A stretch of DNA of 64,000 bases, from NCBI GenBank assembly GCA_030407505.1, contig JASDDH010000001.1, forward strand, positions 186,001 through 250,000, in the 5' to 3' direction. Origin of the DNA: Planococcus sp. APC 4015 (lineage in GTDB: Bacteria > Actinomycetota > Actinomycetes > Actinomycetales > Microbacteriaceae). The notes beneath the pieces were generated by a model. The model was given only the letters and a program-made list of their open reading frames with translations, was not told where the DNA came from and did no database searches. This document shows, piece by piece, positions 46,718 to 55,657 of this stretch. The first letter of the stretch is position 1, and each line of letters starts with the position of its first letter. Both the position numbers and the translations under genes were made by a program.

Positions 46718-47754
46718 GCCACCAGAGGGGTGAAGAGGTAGTACAGCGCGAGCGCGGCGGTCGCGGACGGGAGGATGGAATCGAGACGGTCCAGGACTCC
46801 CCCGTGCCCTGGGAGCCACGAGCTCATGTCCTTGATGCCGAGGTCGCGCTTGATCATCGACTCGCCGAGGTCGCCGACAGTGGCGGTGCCGAGGATCACG
46901 AGCCCGAAGACGAGCCCCATCCACCAGTCGACGCCGATCATGAACAGACCCACGAGGACGCCGGCGCCCGCCGCGGCCGCGACGGCGCCCGCGAAGCCCT
47001 CCCACGTCTTCTTGGGGCTGATGCGCGGAGCCATCGGATGCTTGCCGAAGCTGAGACCTGCGGCATACGCGCCGATGTCGCAGACGACCGCGATGATGAT
47101 GAACGCCAGCACCCACCACTCACCGCCGTCCTGGCGGAGGAGGACGAGCGCCAGGCTGGCGAAGAACGGCACGTACAGCTGGAGCAGAGCCCCGATCAGC
47201 ACATCGGTGAGCACATCGCCGTACGTCCGGCCGTCATCGGCCGTCATCTGCGCGACCAGTCGCCAGATGACGACGAACGCGATCGCGACGAACACCACGA
47301 TCCACAGCAGCCACGGCTCGACGAAGTAGGCCGCCAGCATCATGAGCGTGCCGGCGACGATCTGCGGCACCATGTCGACGCGCCGGCCCGAGGCGATGAG
47401 GGCGCGACTGAACTCGAACATGCCCAGCAGCACGGCACCGAGCGCGAAGAGCACGAACGCCCACTTGAGGAACACCAGCGAGGCGATCAGCACCCCGCCG
47501 ATCGCCACGCCGATCAGGGTCGCGACGATCAGGTCGCGGCCGGTGCGCTGCTTGATGCGCTCGTTGACCTCGTCGAACTCGTTGCGCGCGTGCGCCATCT
47601 GGTTCTCGAGCTCGCTGCGGGCCGCCCGCACCTGCGCCTTGAATTCCGCTCCCGGCTCGCCCGGCACGATGTCGTGGCGGTACACCGCGGGGTTGCGTCG
47701 CGTGGGCGCATCCTCGGAGGGCGGTGTCGCACCCGGCCCGGATTCATCGGCCAT
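46714..47754 (-). CDS. cdsA: Phosphatidate cytidylyltransferase
   Basis: Integral membrane enzyme that makes CDP-diacylglycerol from phosphatidate and CTP. It is 346 residues: a hydrophilic N-terminal region of about 95 residues, then about eight helices. The signature near the C-terminus contains GDLGESMIKRDLGIKDMSS and GGVLDRLDSI, with the metal-binding aspartates. It lies downstream of frr, the order pyrH-frr-cdsA also found in mycobacteria and E. coli. Confidence 0.95.
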   Translation of the reverse strand: MADESGPGATPPSEDAPTRRNPAVYRHDIVPGEPGAEFKAQVRAARSELENQMAHARNEFDEVNERIKQRTGRDLIVATLIGVAIGGVLIASLVFLKWAFVLFALGAVLLGMFEFSRALIASGRRVDMVPQIVAGTLMMLAAYFVEPWLLWIVVFVAIAFVVIWRLVAQMTADDGRTYGDVLTDVLIGALLQLYVPFFASLALVLLRQDGGEWWVLAFIIIAVVCDIGAYAAGLSFGKHPMAPRISPKKTWEGFAGAVAAAAGAGVLVGLFMIGVDWWMGLVFGLVILGTATVGDLGESMIKRDLGIKDMSSWLPGHGGVLDRLDSILPSATAALALYYLFTPLVA

Positions 47755-47762
47755 GTCGGATC

Positions 47763-48317
47763 TCAGACCTCGAGCAGTTCGGCCTCTTTGCGCTTGAGCG
47801 CGTCGTCGATCGCGTCGACGTGGGCGCGCGTCTGCGCATCGAGCTCCTTCTCGGCCCGCACGAGCTCGTCTTCGCCGACGTCGCTCTTGAGCGCGTCGAG
47901 GTCGTCCTTGGACTTGCGACGGATGCCGCGCAGATGGACCTTGTGGTCCTCGCCCTTGGAGCGCACGAGCTTGACGTACTCCTTGCGGCGCTCAGCGGTG
48001 AGCTCGGGCATCGTCACGCGCACGATGTTGCCGTCGTTCGTCGGGTTCACGCCGAGGTTCGGAAGGTCGCGGATCGCCTGCTCGATCGCCTTCAGCGCCG
48101 ACTTGTCGTAGGGCGTGACGATGAGGGTGCGCGCCTCGGGGCTGTTGATCGACGCGAGCTGCGTGAGCGGCGTCGGCGAGCCGTAGTAGTCGACGAGGAT
48201 CTTCTGGAAGAGCTGCGGGTTCGCACGACCCGTCCGCACAGTCGCGAAGTCCTCCTTCGCAGCCTCGACGGCGCGGTCCATGCGCGCTCCGGCATCGGCC
48301 AAGACGTCCGCGATCAC
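47763..48317 (-). CDS. frr: Ribosome recycling factor
   Basis: Works with EF-G to split post-termination ribosomes. It is 184 residues, the standard length, with [30 protein letters not shown] and [15 protein letters not shown] in the expected order and a helical ending. GTG start; AAGGAG lies five to six bases upstream. It follows pyrH by 51 bases. Confidence 0.97.
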   Translation of the reverse strand: MIADVLADAGARMDRAVEAAKEDFATVRTGRANPQLFQKILVDYYGSPTPLTQLASINSPEARTLIVTPYDKSALKAIEQAIRDLPNLGVNPTNDGNIVRVTMPELTAERRKEYVKLVRSKGEDHKVHLRGIRRKSKDDLDALKSDVGEDELVRAEKELDAQTRAHVDAIDDALKRKEAELLEV

Positions 48318-48368
48318 AGTGTCTCCTTCGCGTGGGGTGGGCGGGGCAAGTCTACCGGGGTACGTCCG

Positions 48369-49088
48369 TCACGCCGTGACGAGCGTGCCGATGGATTCTC
48401 CCAGCAGCGCACGCGTCACGTTGCCCTCGGGCTCCATGCCGAACACGCGCATGTCCATCTTGTTGTCCATGCAGAGGCTGAAAGCCGTCGAGTCGACGAC
48501 CTTGAGGCCGCGCTGGAGCGCGTCGAGGTAGGTGATGCGGTCGATCTTGGTCGCCGAGGCGTCCTTCTTCGGGTCCGCGGTGTACACCCCGTCGACGCCG
48601 TTCTTGGCCACGAGCACCTCCTGCGCGTCGATCTCGAGTGCACGCTGGGCCGCGACGGTGTCGGTCGAGAAGTAGGGCAGTCCTGCGCCGGCGCCGAAGA
48701 TCACCACACGACCCTTCTCCATGTGCCGTTCGGCCCGGCGAGGGATGTAGGGCTCGGCGACCTGCGTCATCGAGATGGCCGACTGGACGCGTGTCGCCGC
48801 ACCGGCCTGCTCGAGGAAGTCCTGCAGCGCGAGCGCATTCATGACGGTGCCGAGCATCCCCATGTAGTCGGCGCGGCCCCGGTCCATACCGCGCTGGCTG
48901 AGCTCGGCGCCGCGGAAGAAGTTGCCGCCGCCCACGACGACGGCGATCTCGACGCGGTCCACCGCCGCAGCGATCTCCCGGGCGACCTGGCTGACGACGT
49001 CGGGGTTCACTCCCAGTTGACCTCCGCCGAATGCTTCGCCCGACAGCTTCAGGAGGACGCGCCGGCGCCCCGTGGCTTCATCGATCAC
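48369..49088 (-). CDS. pyrH: UMP kinase
   Basis: Amino-acid-kinase-fold enzyme of 239 residues that phosphorylates UMP to UDP for RNA and sugar-nucleotide synthesis. The N-terminal [12 protein letters not shown] carries the phosphate-binding lysine; [12 protein letters not shown] and [17 protein letters not shown] are family motifs, and [12 protein letters not shown] binds ATP. GAGAGGAA lies upstream of the GTG. It follows the tsf terminator. Confidence 0.97.
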   Translation of the reverse strand: MIDEATGRRRVLLKLSGEAFGGGQLGVNPDVVSQVAREIAAAVDRVEIAVVVGGGNFFRGAELSQRGMDRGRADYMGMLGTVMNALALQDFLEQAGAATRVQSAISMTQVAEPYIPRRAERHMEKGRVVIFGAGAGLPYFSTDTVAAQRALEIDAQEVLVAKNGVDGVYTADPKKDASATKIDRITYLDALQRGLKVVDSTAFSLCMDNKMDMRVFGMEPEGNVTRALLGESIGTLVTA

Positions 49089-49146
49089 TGTGTTCCTCTC
49101 GCCGTACTACAAACTACCTCGCGACCCTGTGCCGCAGGCATGGAAA

Positions 49147-49176
49147 GGGGCCCGCATCACGTTCGATGCGGGCCCC
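49147..49176 (-). terminator. Rho-independent terminator after tsf
   Basis: Perfect 12-bp stem GGGGCCCGCATC / GATGCGGGGCCC-type pairing (49147-49158 with 49165-49176) and a six-base loop, nine bases past the tsf stop. On the minus strand it is followed by TTTCC. It ends the rpsB-tsf operon before pyrH. Confidence 0.85.
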
Positions 49177-49185
49177 CGGGTGCTG

Positions 49186-50013
49186 TTACGCGCCGACCTT
49201 GAAGCGGGCGAAGCCGGTCAGGGTGAGACCGGCATCCTGTGCCACCTTCGCGACGGACAGCTTGTTGTCCTTCGCGTAGTCCTGGTCCAGCAGCGCGACC
49301 TGCTTGAAGAACGCGTTGACGCGGCCCTCGACGATCTTGGGCAGGGCCGCCTCGGGCTTGCCCTCGTTGCGCGAGATCTCGGTCACGATGTCGCGTTCCT
49401 TGGCGACGTCGGCCTCGGGGACCTCGTCGCGGCTCAGGTAGGAGGGGTTCGCGAACGAGATGTGCTGAGCGAGGCTCCGCGCCGTCTCGGCATCGTCGCC
49501 CGAGTAGGCGAGCACGACGCCCACCTGCGGGGGCAGGTCCTTGCTGGTCTTGTGCAGGTAGACCTCGAAGTGGTCTCCCGTCAGCGTACGCACGCGGCGC
49601 AGCTCGACCTTCTCGCCGATGATGGCGGCCTCGTCGTCGATCACCTGGGCGACGGTCTGTCCGCCGACCGGTGCGGCCAGGGCGGCCTCGACCGAGTCCG
49701 CGCCGACCGCGGCCGCCGCGTCGGCGACCTTGTCGGCGAGAGAGATGAAGCGGTCGTTCTTGGCGACGAAGTCGGTCTCGCAGGCGAGCTCGATGAGCGT
49801 CACCTTGCCGTCCTGCTCGCGAGCGGCCACGAGGCCCTCGCTGGTGGAACGGTCGGCGCGCTTGGCGTTGCCCTTCGCACCCTTCAGACGCAGGATCTCG
49901 ACGGCCTTCTCGACGTCTCCGTCGGCCTCCTCGAGAGCCTTCTTGGTGTCGACCATGCCGGTGCCGAGCTGCTCGCGCAGCGCCTTGATGTCGGCGATCG
50001 TGAAGTTTGCCAT
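49186..50013 (-). CDS. tsf: Elongation factor Ts
   Basis: Nucleotide exchange factor for EF-Tu, 275 residues. The N-terminal UBA-like domain reads IKALREQLGTGMVDTKKALE, the core TDFVAKN motif that inserts into EF-Tu is present, and two core subdomains follow. The start ATG 50013 has AAGGAG nine bases upstream; the longer frame beyond it is spurious. It is 100 bases downstream of rpsB, with a hairpin in the gap. Confidence 0.97.
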   Translation of the reverse strand: MANFTIADIKALREQLGTGMVDTKKALEEADGDVEKAVEILRLKGAKGNAKRADRSTSEGLVAAREQDGKVTLIELACETDFVAKNDRFISLADKVADAAAAVGADSVEAALAAPVGGQTVAQVIDDEAAIIGEKVELRRVRTLTGDHFEVYLHKTSKDLPPQVGVVLAYSGDDAETARSLAQHISFANPSYLSRDEVPEADVAKERDIVTEISRNEGKPEAALPKIVEGRVNAFFKQVALLDQDYAKDNKLSVAKVAQDAGLTLTGFARFKVGA

Positions 50014-50051
50014 GAGTGGCGGCTCCTTGATTGTGGTGTTGTCGTGGGAGA

Positions 50052-50091
50052 CCTCGGCCGGGCGGCGCTCGATGGCGTCACCCGGCCGAGG
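50052..50091 (-). promoter_or_regulatory. Hairpin between rpsB and tsf
   Basis: Perfect 11-bp stem CCTCGGCCGGG / CCCGGCCGAGG (50052-50062 with 50081-50091) around an 18-base loop, with no T run. It may be a partial terminator or processing site that sets the ratio of S2 to EF-Ts. Confidence 0.55.
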
Positions 50092-50113
50092 CGGATGGTT
50101 CTGCGGGTGCTGC

Positions 50114-51097
50114 CTACTTGGCAGCGGCCTCGGCGTCTGCGACCTCGGCGACGGGCTCGTCGGCTGCGGCGGCGATCGCCTCGTCGTGTGACTCGGCACC
50201 GGCGGCGTCATCAGACGTCTCGGCGGCGGCTTCGCCCTCGACGGACTGCTCGGCGCCTTCTGCCTCGGCCAGGTCGGCCTCGGCGATGGCCTCGTCGGCG
50301 ACCTTCTCGGTCTCAGCGGAGGACTGCTCCGGAGCGCCCTCTTCGAGGAGCTCGCGCTCCCAGTCGGCGAGCGGCTCAGCGGCTTCGGCCGACTCGTCGG
50401 TCGGGTTGTGACGCTGGATGAGACCCTCGGCGGCGGCGTCGGCGATCACCTTGGTGAGCAGGCCCACCGAGCGGATCGCGTCGTCGTTGCCCGGGATCGG
50501 GAACTGAAACTCGTCGGGGTCGGCGTTCGTGTCGAGGATGCCGATGACGGGGATGCCGAGCTTCGTGGCCTCGTTGACCGCGAGGTGCTCGCGCTTGGCG
50601 TCGATCACCCAGATCGCCGACGGCGTCTTGGTGAGGTTGCGGATCCCGCCGAGCGACTTGTGCAGCTTGTCGAGCTCGCGCTTCTTCAGCAGGAGCTCCT
50701 TCTTGGTGAAGCCGCTGTTCGCCGGGGTCTCGAAGTCGAGCTCCTCGAGCTCCTTCATGCGGGCCAGACGCTTGGAGATGGTCTGGAAGTTGGTCAGCAG
50801 ACCACCGAGCCAGCGCTGGTTGACATAGGGCTGGCCGACGCGCGTCGCCTGCTCGGCGATGACTTCCTGGGCCTGCTTCTTCGTGCCGACGAAGAGCACC
50901 GTGCCGCCGCGGGCGACCGTCTCCTTGACGAACTCGTACGCCTTGTCGATGTACGTCAGCGACTGCTGGAGGTCGATGATGTGGATGCCGGAGCGCTCGG
51001 TGAGGATGAAGCGCTTGACTTTCGGGTTCCACCGGCGGGTCTGGTGCCCGAAGTGGACGCCGCTGTCGAGCAGCTGGCGAATGGTGACGACGGCCAT
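50114..51097 (-). CDS. rpsB: 30S ribosomal protein S2
   Basis: Ribosomal protein of 327 residues. The S2 core (about 1-225) has [44 protein letters not shown] and [14 protein letters not shown] tail of about 100 residues follows, almost entirely Ala, Glu, Asp and Ser; it is far longer than in E. coli S2. The start ATG 51097 has AGGAGA eight bases upstream. The gene has a leader of about 190 bases. Confidence 0.96.
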   Translation of the reverse strand: MAVVTIRQLLDSGVHFGHQTRRWNPKVKRFILTERSGIHIIDLQQSLTYIDKAYEFVKETVARGGTVLFVGTKKQAQEVIAEQATRVGQPYVNQRWLGGLLTNFQTISKRLARMKELEELDFETPANSGFTKKELLLKKRELDKLHKSLGGIRNLTKTPSAIWVIDAKREHLAVNEATKLGIPVIGILDTNADPDEFQFPIPGNDDAIRSVGLLTKVIADAAAEGLIQRHNPTDESAEAAEPLADWERELLEEGAPEQSSAETEKVADEAIAEADLAEAEGAEQSVEGEAAAETSDDAAGAESHDEAIAAAADEPVAEVADAEAAAK

Positions 51098-51184
51098 GGC
51101 CGTTCTCCTGTTCCGGCGCGTGGACGCGCCTCTTGCGGTTGTTCGCGACGACCGATGCGGCCGACGAGCCTGGTGCCCGGCACA

Positions 51185-51215
51185 CTCCCGCTCTCTTGCG
51201 AGAGACCGTCGGGAG
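51185..51215 (-). promoter_or_regulatory. Structured element in the rpsB leader
   Basis: On the minus strand CTCCCG pairs with CGGGAG (51210-51215 with 51185-51190), and inside it CTCTC pairs with GAGAG around a GCAA tetraloop (51191-51204). Five unpaired bases (ACGGT) bulge on one side. A GNRA-capped, bulged helix about 90 bases before the start codon is what an autoregulatory S2 leader could look like. Confidence 0.5.
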
Positions 51216-51296
51216 GGGGATGCCGCCGTGCGATGTTCCGGAGAACCGCACCACTGTGGGCACGCGGAGTCACCTCGACGAGCGAGATGCCCTCCC

Positions 51297-51302
51297 AGTG
51301 TA
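51297..51302 (-). promoter_or_regulatory. -10 box for rpsB-tsf
   Basis: TGATACACT on the minus strand gives an extended -10 (TACACT preceded by TGA). The predicted transcript starts near 51290 and has a leader of about 190 bases. No good -35 box. Confidence 0.45.
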
Positions 51303-51402
51303 TCAGGGGCCGGCTCCTCCCCAGCGTTCCCGTCGACGCGCCGATCCCCCGTGGACACGCGTCGGGGCGAAGAGCCGAACCGGGCCGGCGGATGCTCGTC
51401 CG

Positions 51403-51942
51403 ATGACTGCGAAGACGGATGCCGTGCGCCCTGCCACCACGCTCCTCCTGCTTCTCCTCTGCGTCCTCGTCCTCGTCACCGCGAGCCTGGGCGTGCCGCC
51501 GGCGGGTGCCGTGACAGCGTCGCCGGCGCTGGACGATCGCGGCTGGATGTGGCCGGTCTCCTCGTTCCGCCTCCATCGGCCCTACCAGGCGCCGCCGAAC
51601 GAGTACGGACCCGGCCACCGCGGCGTCGACGTGCTGCCGTCGGCCGGCGAGCTCATCCGCGCGCCGGCCGACGGCGTCGTCGCGTTCGCGGGCGCCGTGG
51701 CAGGGAGGGAGCTCGTGACGATCGACCACGGCGACGGGCTGGTCACGACCCTGGAGCCCGTCGCAGCGACGGTGGAGAAGGGCGCCGCAGTGGCCCGCGG
51801 CGCGACGGTGGGCACCGTGGGGTTCGGCGGACACGCCGACCCCGGGACCCTGCACTTCGGGGTGCGGCTGCACGGCGAGTACATCAATCCGATGCTGCTG
51901 CTCGGCGGAGTCCCGCGAGCCGTTCTGCTGCCCTGCTGCTGA
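51403..51942 (+). CDS. M23 (LytM-like) family protein with degenerate active site
   Basis: Exported protein of 179 residues with a signal peptide (hydrophobic run 12-30, likely cut after VPPAGA). The LytM domain keeps zinc ligands His72 and Asp76 (GHRGVDVL) and His109 in TIDHGDG. The final HxH motif reads Thr149-Leu-His151, so the catalytic first His is Thr. It is more likely a binder or activator than a peptidase. The last residues are Cys-Cys. A similar M23 gene lies next to rpsB in mycobacteria (Rv2891, from memory). Confidence 0.87.
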   Translation: MTAKTDAVRPATTLLLLLLCVLVLVTASLGVPPAGAVTASPALDDRGWMWPVSSFRLHRPYQAPPNEYGPGHRGVDVLPSAGELIRAPADGVVAFAGAVAGRELVTIDHGDGLVTTLEPVAATVEKGAAVARGATVGTVGFGGHADPGTLHFGVRLHGEYINPMLLLGGVPRAVLLPCC

Positions 51943-51950
51943 GCCTGCCG

Positions 51951-52871
51951 TCAGGCGCGCGGGTGGGCGAGGCGATAGGTCGCCGCGAGTCGCTCGCTCG
52001 AGACGTGGGTGTAGATCTGCGTCGTGCCGAGGCTCGCGTGGCCGAGCAGCTCCTGCACCGCGCGGAGGTCGGCGCCTCCGTCCAGGAGGTGAGTGGCCGC
52101 CGAATGACGGAGGGCGTGCGGTCCGGCGGTGCGTCCGAGCGTCGGGGACACGACGCGGGTGACGACGTCGTACACCGCCCGGGACCCGATGCGCGCGCCG
52201 CGGGCGCCGAGGAACACGGCACCGCGCGCCGCCCCGCTCGCGCTCGCCGAATCCCCCAAGCGCGCCACCAGGACGGGGCGGGCTCGGACGAGGTAGGCGT
52301 CGAGCGCCCGCGCGGCGGGCGCCCCGAACGGCACCACGCGCTCCTTCGCGCCCTTGCCGAGCACCCGCGCGGTGCGGCGCGCGTGGTCGACGTCGTCGAG
52401 ATCCAGTCCGCAGAGTTCGCTCACCCGCATCCCCGAGCCGTACAGCACCTCGATCAGTGCGTGGTCGCGCATCGCGAGCGGGTCGCCGGCCTCGGCGTCC
52501 CGGGCGAGGGCGTCGAGGGTCGCGCCGAGGGCGTCGGCGGCCGCCACCTGAGGCAGGGAGCGGCCGCGCTTGGGCGCGACGAGCCGCAGGCTCGGATCGG
52601 CCTCGACCATCCCTGCATCGGCGGCCCACGCGAAGAACCCGCGGACGGATGCCGTGCGCCGAGCGATCGTGGACCGTGCGTCGCCTCGCTTGGTCGCCTG
52701 CCACAGCCACTCGCGGATCATCTCGAGATCGACGTCGGCGACAACCGGGTCGCCGGTGCTCGCCGCGAGGTCGGCGAGGTCGGATCGGTACGCGCGGACC
52801 GTCGCGGGCGAGAGCCGCCGCACATCGGCGAGCGACCGCGCGTACGCGTCGACAGCCTCGTGCAGCCTCAT
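51951..52871 (-). CDS. xerC: Tyrosine recombinase XerC
   Basis: Site-specific recombinase of 306 residues that with XerD resolves chromosome dimers at dif. The SAM-like N-terminal domain is at 1-90. The catalytic domain shows Arg in GSGMRVSELCGL, Lys in GKGAKERVVPFG, HALRHSAATHLLDGG and the nucleophile Tyr in TTQIYTHVS. The start ATG at 52871 gives the normal length. Its context with dprA and comM is typical of actinobacterial xerC, not of an integron or phage integrase. Confidence 0.93.
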   Translation of the reverse strand: MRLHEAVDAYARSLADVRRLSPATVRAYRSDLADLAASTGDPVVADVDLEMIREWLWQATKRGDARSTIARRTASVRGFFAWAADAGMVEADPSLRLVAPKRGRSLPQVAAADALGATLDALARDAEAGDPLAMRDHALIEVLYGSGMRVSELCGLDLDDVDHARRTARVLGKGAKERVVPFGAPAARALDAYLVRARPVLVARLGDSASASGAARGAVFLGARGARIGSRAVYDVVTRVVSPTLGRTAGPHALRHSAATHLLDGGADLRAVQELLGHASLGTTQIYTHVSSERLAATYRLAHPRA

Positions 52872-52934
52872 TGCTCCAGCATGCCTCGTCGCGGCGTGGC
52901 GCGGCGGCCGGCGCACCGGCATCCGCTGGTCGGA

Positions 52935-54134
52935 TCACCCTCGTCGGCTGGTGACCAGCCTCCAGCCGCGGGTATCGCGCGCCGCCTCGCCCTGGAGCAG
53001 GAGCAGTCCGAGATGTGATTCGACGGAGTCCGCACTCATCCCGCTGCGGCGCGCGAGGTCTGCCACGGGACGCCACGCGCGTGTGCTCAGGGCATCGCGG
53101 ACGCGCATGGCGTCGTCGGTGGGCGCCCTGCCCGGATCGTCGTCGAACAGCGTCGCGGGCCCGCCGCCGATGCCGACGAGCTCTCGCACGTCGGCCGCGC
53201 TCGTGATGCACTGGGCGCCGTACTCGCGCAGCAGTCGATGGCATCCGGCCGAGGCGGCACTCGTCACCGGTCCCGGCACGGCACCGAGGGCGCGCGAGAG
53301 CGACGCGGCGTGGCCGGCGGTGTTGAGCGAACCGCTTCGCCAGCCCGCTTCGACGACGACCGTCGCTTCGGAGAGGGCGGCGATGATCCGGTTGCGCTGG
53401 AGGAAGCGCCACTTGGTCGGAGTCGAGCCGCACGGCTGTTCGCCGACGATCACTCCCTCGCGGGCGATCCGTTCGATCATCTCGGTGTGTCCGGCCGGAT
53501 ACGCCCGTTCCACCCCGCCTGCGAGCACCGCGACCGTCGTGCCGCCGACGCTGAGCGCCGCCTGGTGCGCACTGCCGTCGATCCCGTAGGCGGCGCCCGA
53601 GATGATCGGGATGCCGCCACCTGCGAGATCGGCGGCGAGCTCGCGGGCGACGTGGTCGCCGTACGACGTCGCCGCCCGTGCGCCGACGAGCGCGACCGAG
53701 GGCTGCAGGCGGGAGAGGACGTCGAGTCGCCCGCGCGCCCACAGGGCGATCGGCACGTGGACGCCGAGATCGTCGAGCTGGGCAGGCCACATCGGATCCG
53801 CTCGGGTGACGAGGCGCACACCGCGACGCTCAGCCACTCTCAGAGCCGTCTCGAACGCCGGGGCGTCGAGCCGCGGCGCCCAGCGCCGGAGCGCGATCCC
53901 GTACTCCCCCGCGACCCGCTGGTGGCGGGGTGCATCGGTCAGAACCCGACGAAGCGCATCGGTCGCGCCGTGCGTGTCGATCAACGACCCGGCCACGCCG
54001 TCTCCGGGTTCGGTCACGAAGCTCCACACCGCGCGTGCGCAGGCGTCGAGCACGGACTCGCCGTCGAGGTCGGGGGCGACGACGCCGGAGAGCGCGACGC
54101 GCGCCGCATCGGGGGTGAGATCGAACGGAGTCAT
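52935..54134 (-). CDS. dprA: DNA-processing protein DprA
   Basis: Single-stranded DNA-binding protein that loads RecA on incoming DNA in natural transformation. It is 399 residues with the Rossmann-like core VALVGARAATSYGDHVA, ISGAAYGIDGSAH and RIIAALSEATVVVEA, and a C-terminal winged-helix-like domain (VRDALSTRAWRPVADLARRS). The start overlaps the comM stop by four bases. No DNA-uptake genes are in the window, so competence cannot be inferred. Confidence 0.94.
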   Translation of the reverse strand: MTPFDLTPDAARVALSGVVAPDLDGESVLDACARAVWSFVTEPGDGVAGSLIDTHGATDALRRVLTDAPRHQRVAGEYGIALRRWAPRLDAPAFETALRVAERRGVRLVTRADPMWPAQLDDLGVHVPIALWARGRLDVLSRLQPSVALVGARAATSYGDHVARELAADLAGGGIPIISGAAYGIDGSAHQAALSVGGTTVAVLAGGVERAYPAGHTEMIERIAREGVIVGEQPCGSTPTKWRFLQRNRIIAALSEATVVVEAGWRSGSLNTAGHAASLSRALGAVPGPVTSAASAGCHRLLREYGAQCITSAADVRELVGIGGGPATLFDDDPGRAPTDDAMRVRDALSTRAWRPVADLARRSGMSADSVESHLGLLLLQGEAARDTRGWRLVTSRRG

Positions 54135-55657
54135 GCGGTGAGGCCCTTCTTCAGATACAGGGCGCGACCGATGTCGTCGACGCCGAGACAATCGCGGTCG
54201 GCGAGATCGGCGAGCGACCAAGCCACGCGCAGCACGCGGTCGTAGCCGCGCAGGGTGAGCGCGCCGCGATGCAGCGCCGCGTCGAGGGGCCGACGCACGA
54301 GCAGCGGCGGTGCGAGCGGACCGTCACGCAGCCACGTGCCGGGCACGTGCACGTTGAGCCGCCACGGAGTGTCCCGCAGGCGATGCGCGGCCCGGTCGCG
54401 CGCCGCTCGCACGCGCTCGCGGGCGTGTGCACTGGACTGCACGGGTGCCCGGTCGTCGCGCCCGGCGACCGAGACCCGTGCGAGGTGGAGCTCGATGTCG
54501 ATGCGGTCCAGCAGCGGCCCCGACAGGCGTCCGAGGTAGCGCCGGATCGCCATGGGAGTGCACGAGCACGTTCCGCCGCGCACCCCGTAGTCGCCGCACG
54601 GGCAGGGGTTCGTTGCGAGCACGAGCTGGAAGCGCGCGGGGAAGGCCGCGGAGAAGCCGGCCCGGTGGATCTCGATCGACGAACTCTCGAGCGGCTGGCG
54701 CAGGGCGTCGAGGGCCGACGTCTGGAACTCCCCCGCCTCGTCGAGGAAGAGCACGCCGTCACTCGCCCGCGCGATCGCCCCCGGGCGGACCACCCGCGAC
54801 CCCCCACCGACGAGGGCCGCCACGCTGGTGCTGTGGTGCGGTGCCTCGAACGGAGGCGTCCGCGAGAGGCTCGCCACCTTCTGCCCCGAGAGCGAGCGGA
54901 TCGACGCGCAGGCGAGCGCCGCCCGGTCGTCGAGATCGGGCAGGATGCCCGGCAGCCGCCGCGCGAGCATGGTCTTGCCCGCGCCGGGCGGGCCGCACAT
55001 CAGCAGATGATGCCCCCCGACCGCGGCCACGATCAGGGCCTCGACCGCCTCGGGCTGGCCCACGACGTCGGCGAGGTCGACCGCGGGTGCCGCGTCGGCG
55101 GGACCGACCGCCGTCGCGACGGGCTCCTGGACGGGGACCTCGACGTCGGATCCGTGGCGGGCCGCGACCGCCGCGAGATTCACGGCGCCGACGACGTCGA
55201 TGCCGTCCACCAGTCGCGCCTCCTCGAGGTTCGCCGCCGGCACGATGACGCGACGGATGCCGCTGCGCGCCGCAGCGACCACCGACGGCAGTACGCCCGG
55301 CACGGGCCGCAGTCGTCCGTCGAGCCCGAGTTCGCCGAGGTGCGCGGTCGCGGCGACCGAGGCGGCATCCAGACCACCCTCGGTCGCGAGCGCCGCGACG
55401 GCGATCGCGAGGTCGAACCCCGAGCCGTGCTTGGGCAGGCTCGCCGGTGACAGGTTGACCGTGAGACGACGCCGCGGAAGGGGCAGCCCGCTGTTGGCAC
55501 AGGCGTTGTGCACCCGCTGCACCGCCTCGCCGAGCGCCTTGTCGGCGAGGCCGATGATCTTGAAGTCGGGCTGCTGGTTGGAGAGGTCGCCCTCGACCTC
55601 GATGAGGTGGCCGTCGACGCCGGTGATCGCCACCGCCCATGTGCGCGCGAGGCTCAC
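54131..55657 (-). CDS. comM: YifB/ComM-family AAA ATPase (Mg-chelatase-like)
   Basis: AAA+ protein of 508 residues; its E. coli/Vibrio homologue ComM is a branch-migration helicase acting in transformation. An N-terminal Lon-like domain (about 1-175, VNLSPASLPKHGSGFDLAIA) precedes Walker A GPPGAGKTMLARRL and Walker B VLFLDEAGEF. A zinc/cysteine motif NPCPCGDYG and CSC follow, then the Mg-chelatase C-terminal domain. GTG 55657 overlaps yraN by four bases. Confidence 0.94.
   Translation of the reverse strand: MSLARTWAVAITGVDGHLIEVEGDLSNQQPDFKIIGLADKALGEAVQRVHNACANSGLPLPRRRLTVNLSPASLPKHGSGFDLAIAVAALATEGGLDAASVAATAHLGELGLDGRLRPVPGVLPSVVAAARSGIRRVIVPAANLEEARLVDGIDVVGAVNLAAVAARHGSDVEVPVQEPVATAVGPADAAPAVDLADVVGQPEAVEALIVAAVGGHHLLMCGPPGAGKTMLARRLPGILPDLDDRAALACASIRSLSGQKVASLSRTPPFEAPHHSTSVAALVGGGSRVVRPGAIARASDGVLFLDEAGEFQTSALDALRQPLESSSIEIHRAGFSAAFPARFQLVLATNPCPCGDYGVRGGTCSCTPMAIRRYLGRLSGPLLDRIDIELHLARVSVAGRDDRAPVQSSAHARERVRAARDRAAHRLRDTPWRLNVHVPGTWLRDGPLAPPLLVRRPLDAALHRGALTLRGYDRVLRVAWSLADLADRDCLGVDDIGRALYLKKGLTA

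Larger units (their letters stand above)
51098..51402. other. Gene-free 305-bp region between rpsB and the M23 gene
   Basis: No coding sequence supported. It holds the rpsB ribosome site (AGGAG near 51105), the rpsB leader hairpin and -10 box, and presumably the promoter of the divergent M23 gene, for which I find no clear box. Confidence 0.7.

Noticed and set aside
51951..52871. Tyrosine recombinase as a sign of a mobile element
   Set aside because: Length, sequence and the xerC-dprA-comM context are those of the housekeeping XerC. No attachment-site repeats or cargo genes are nearby.
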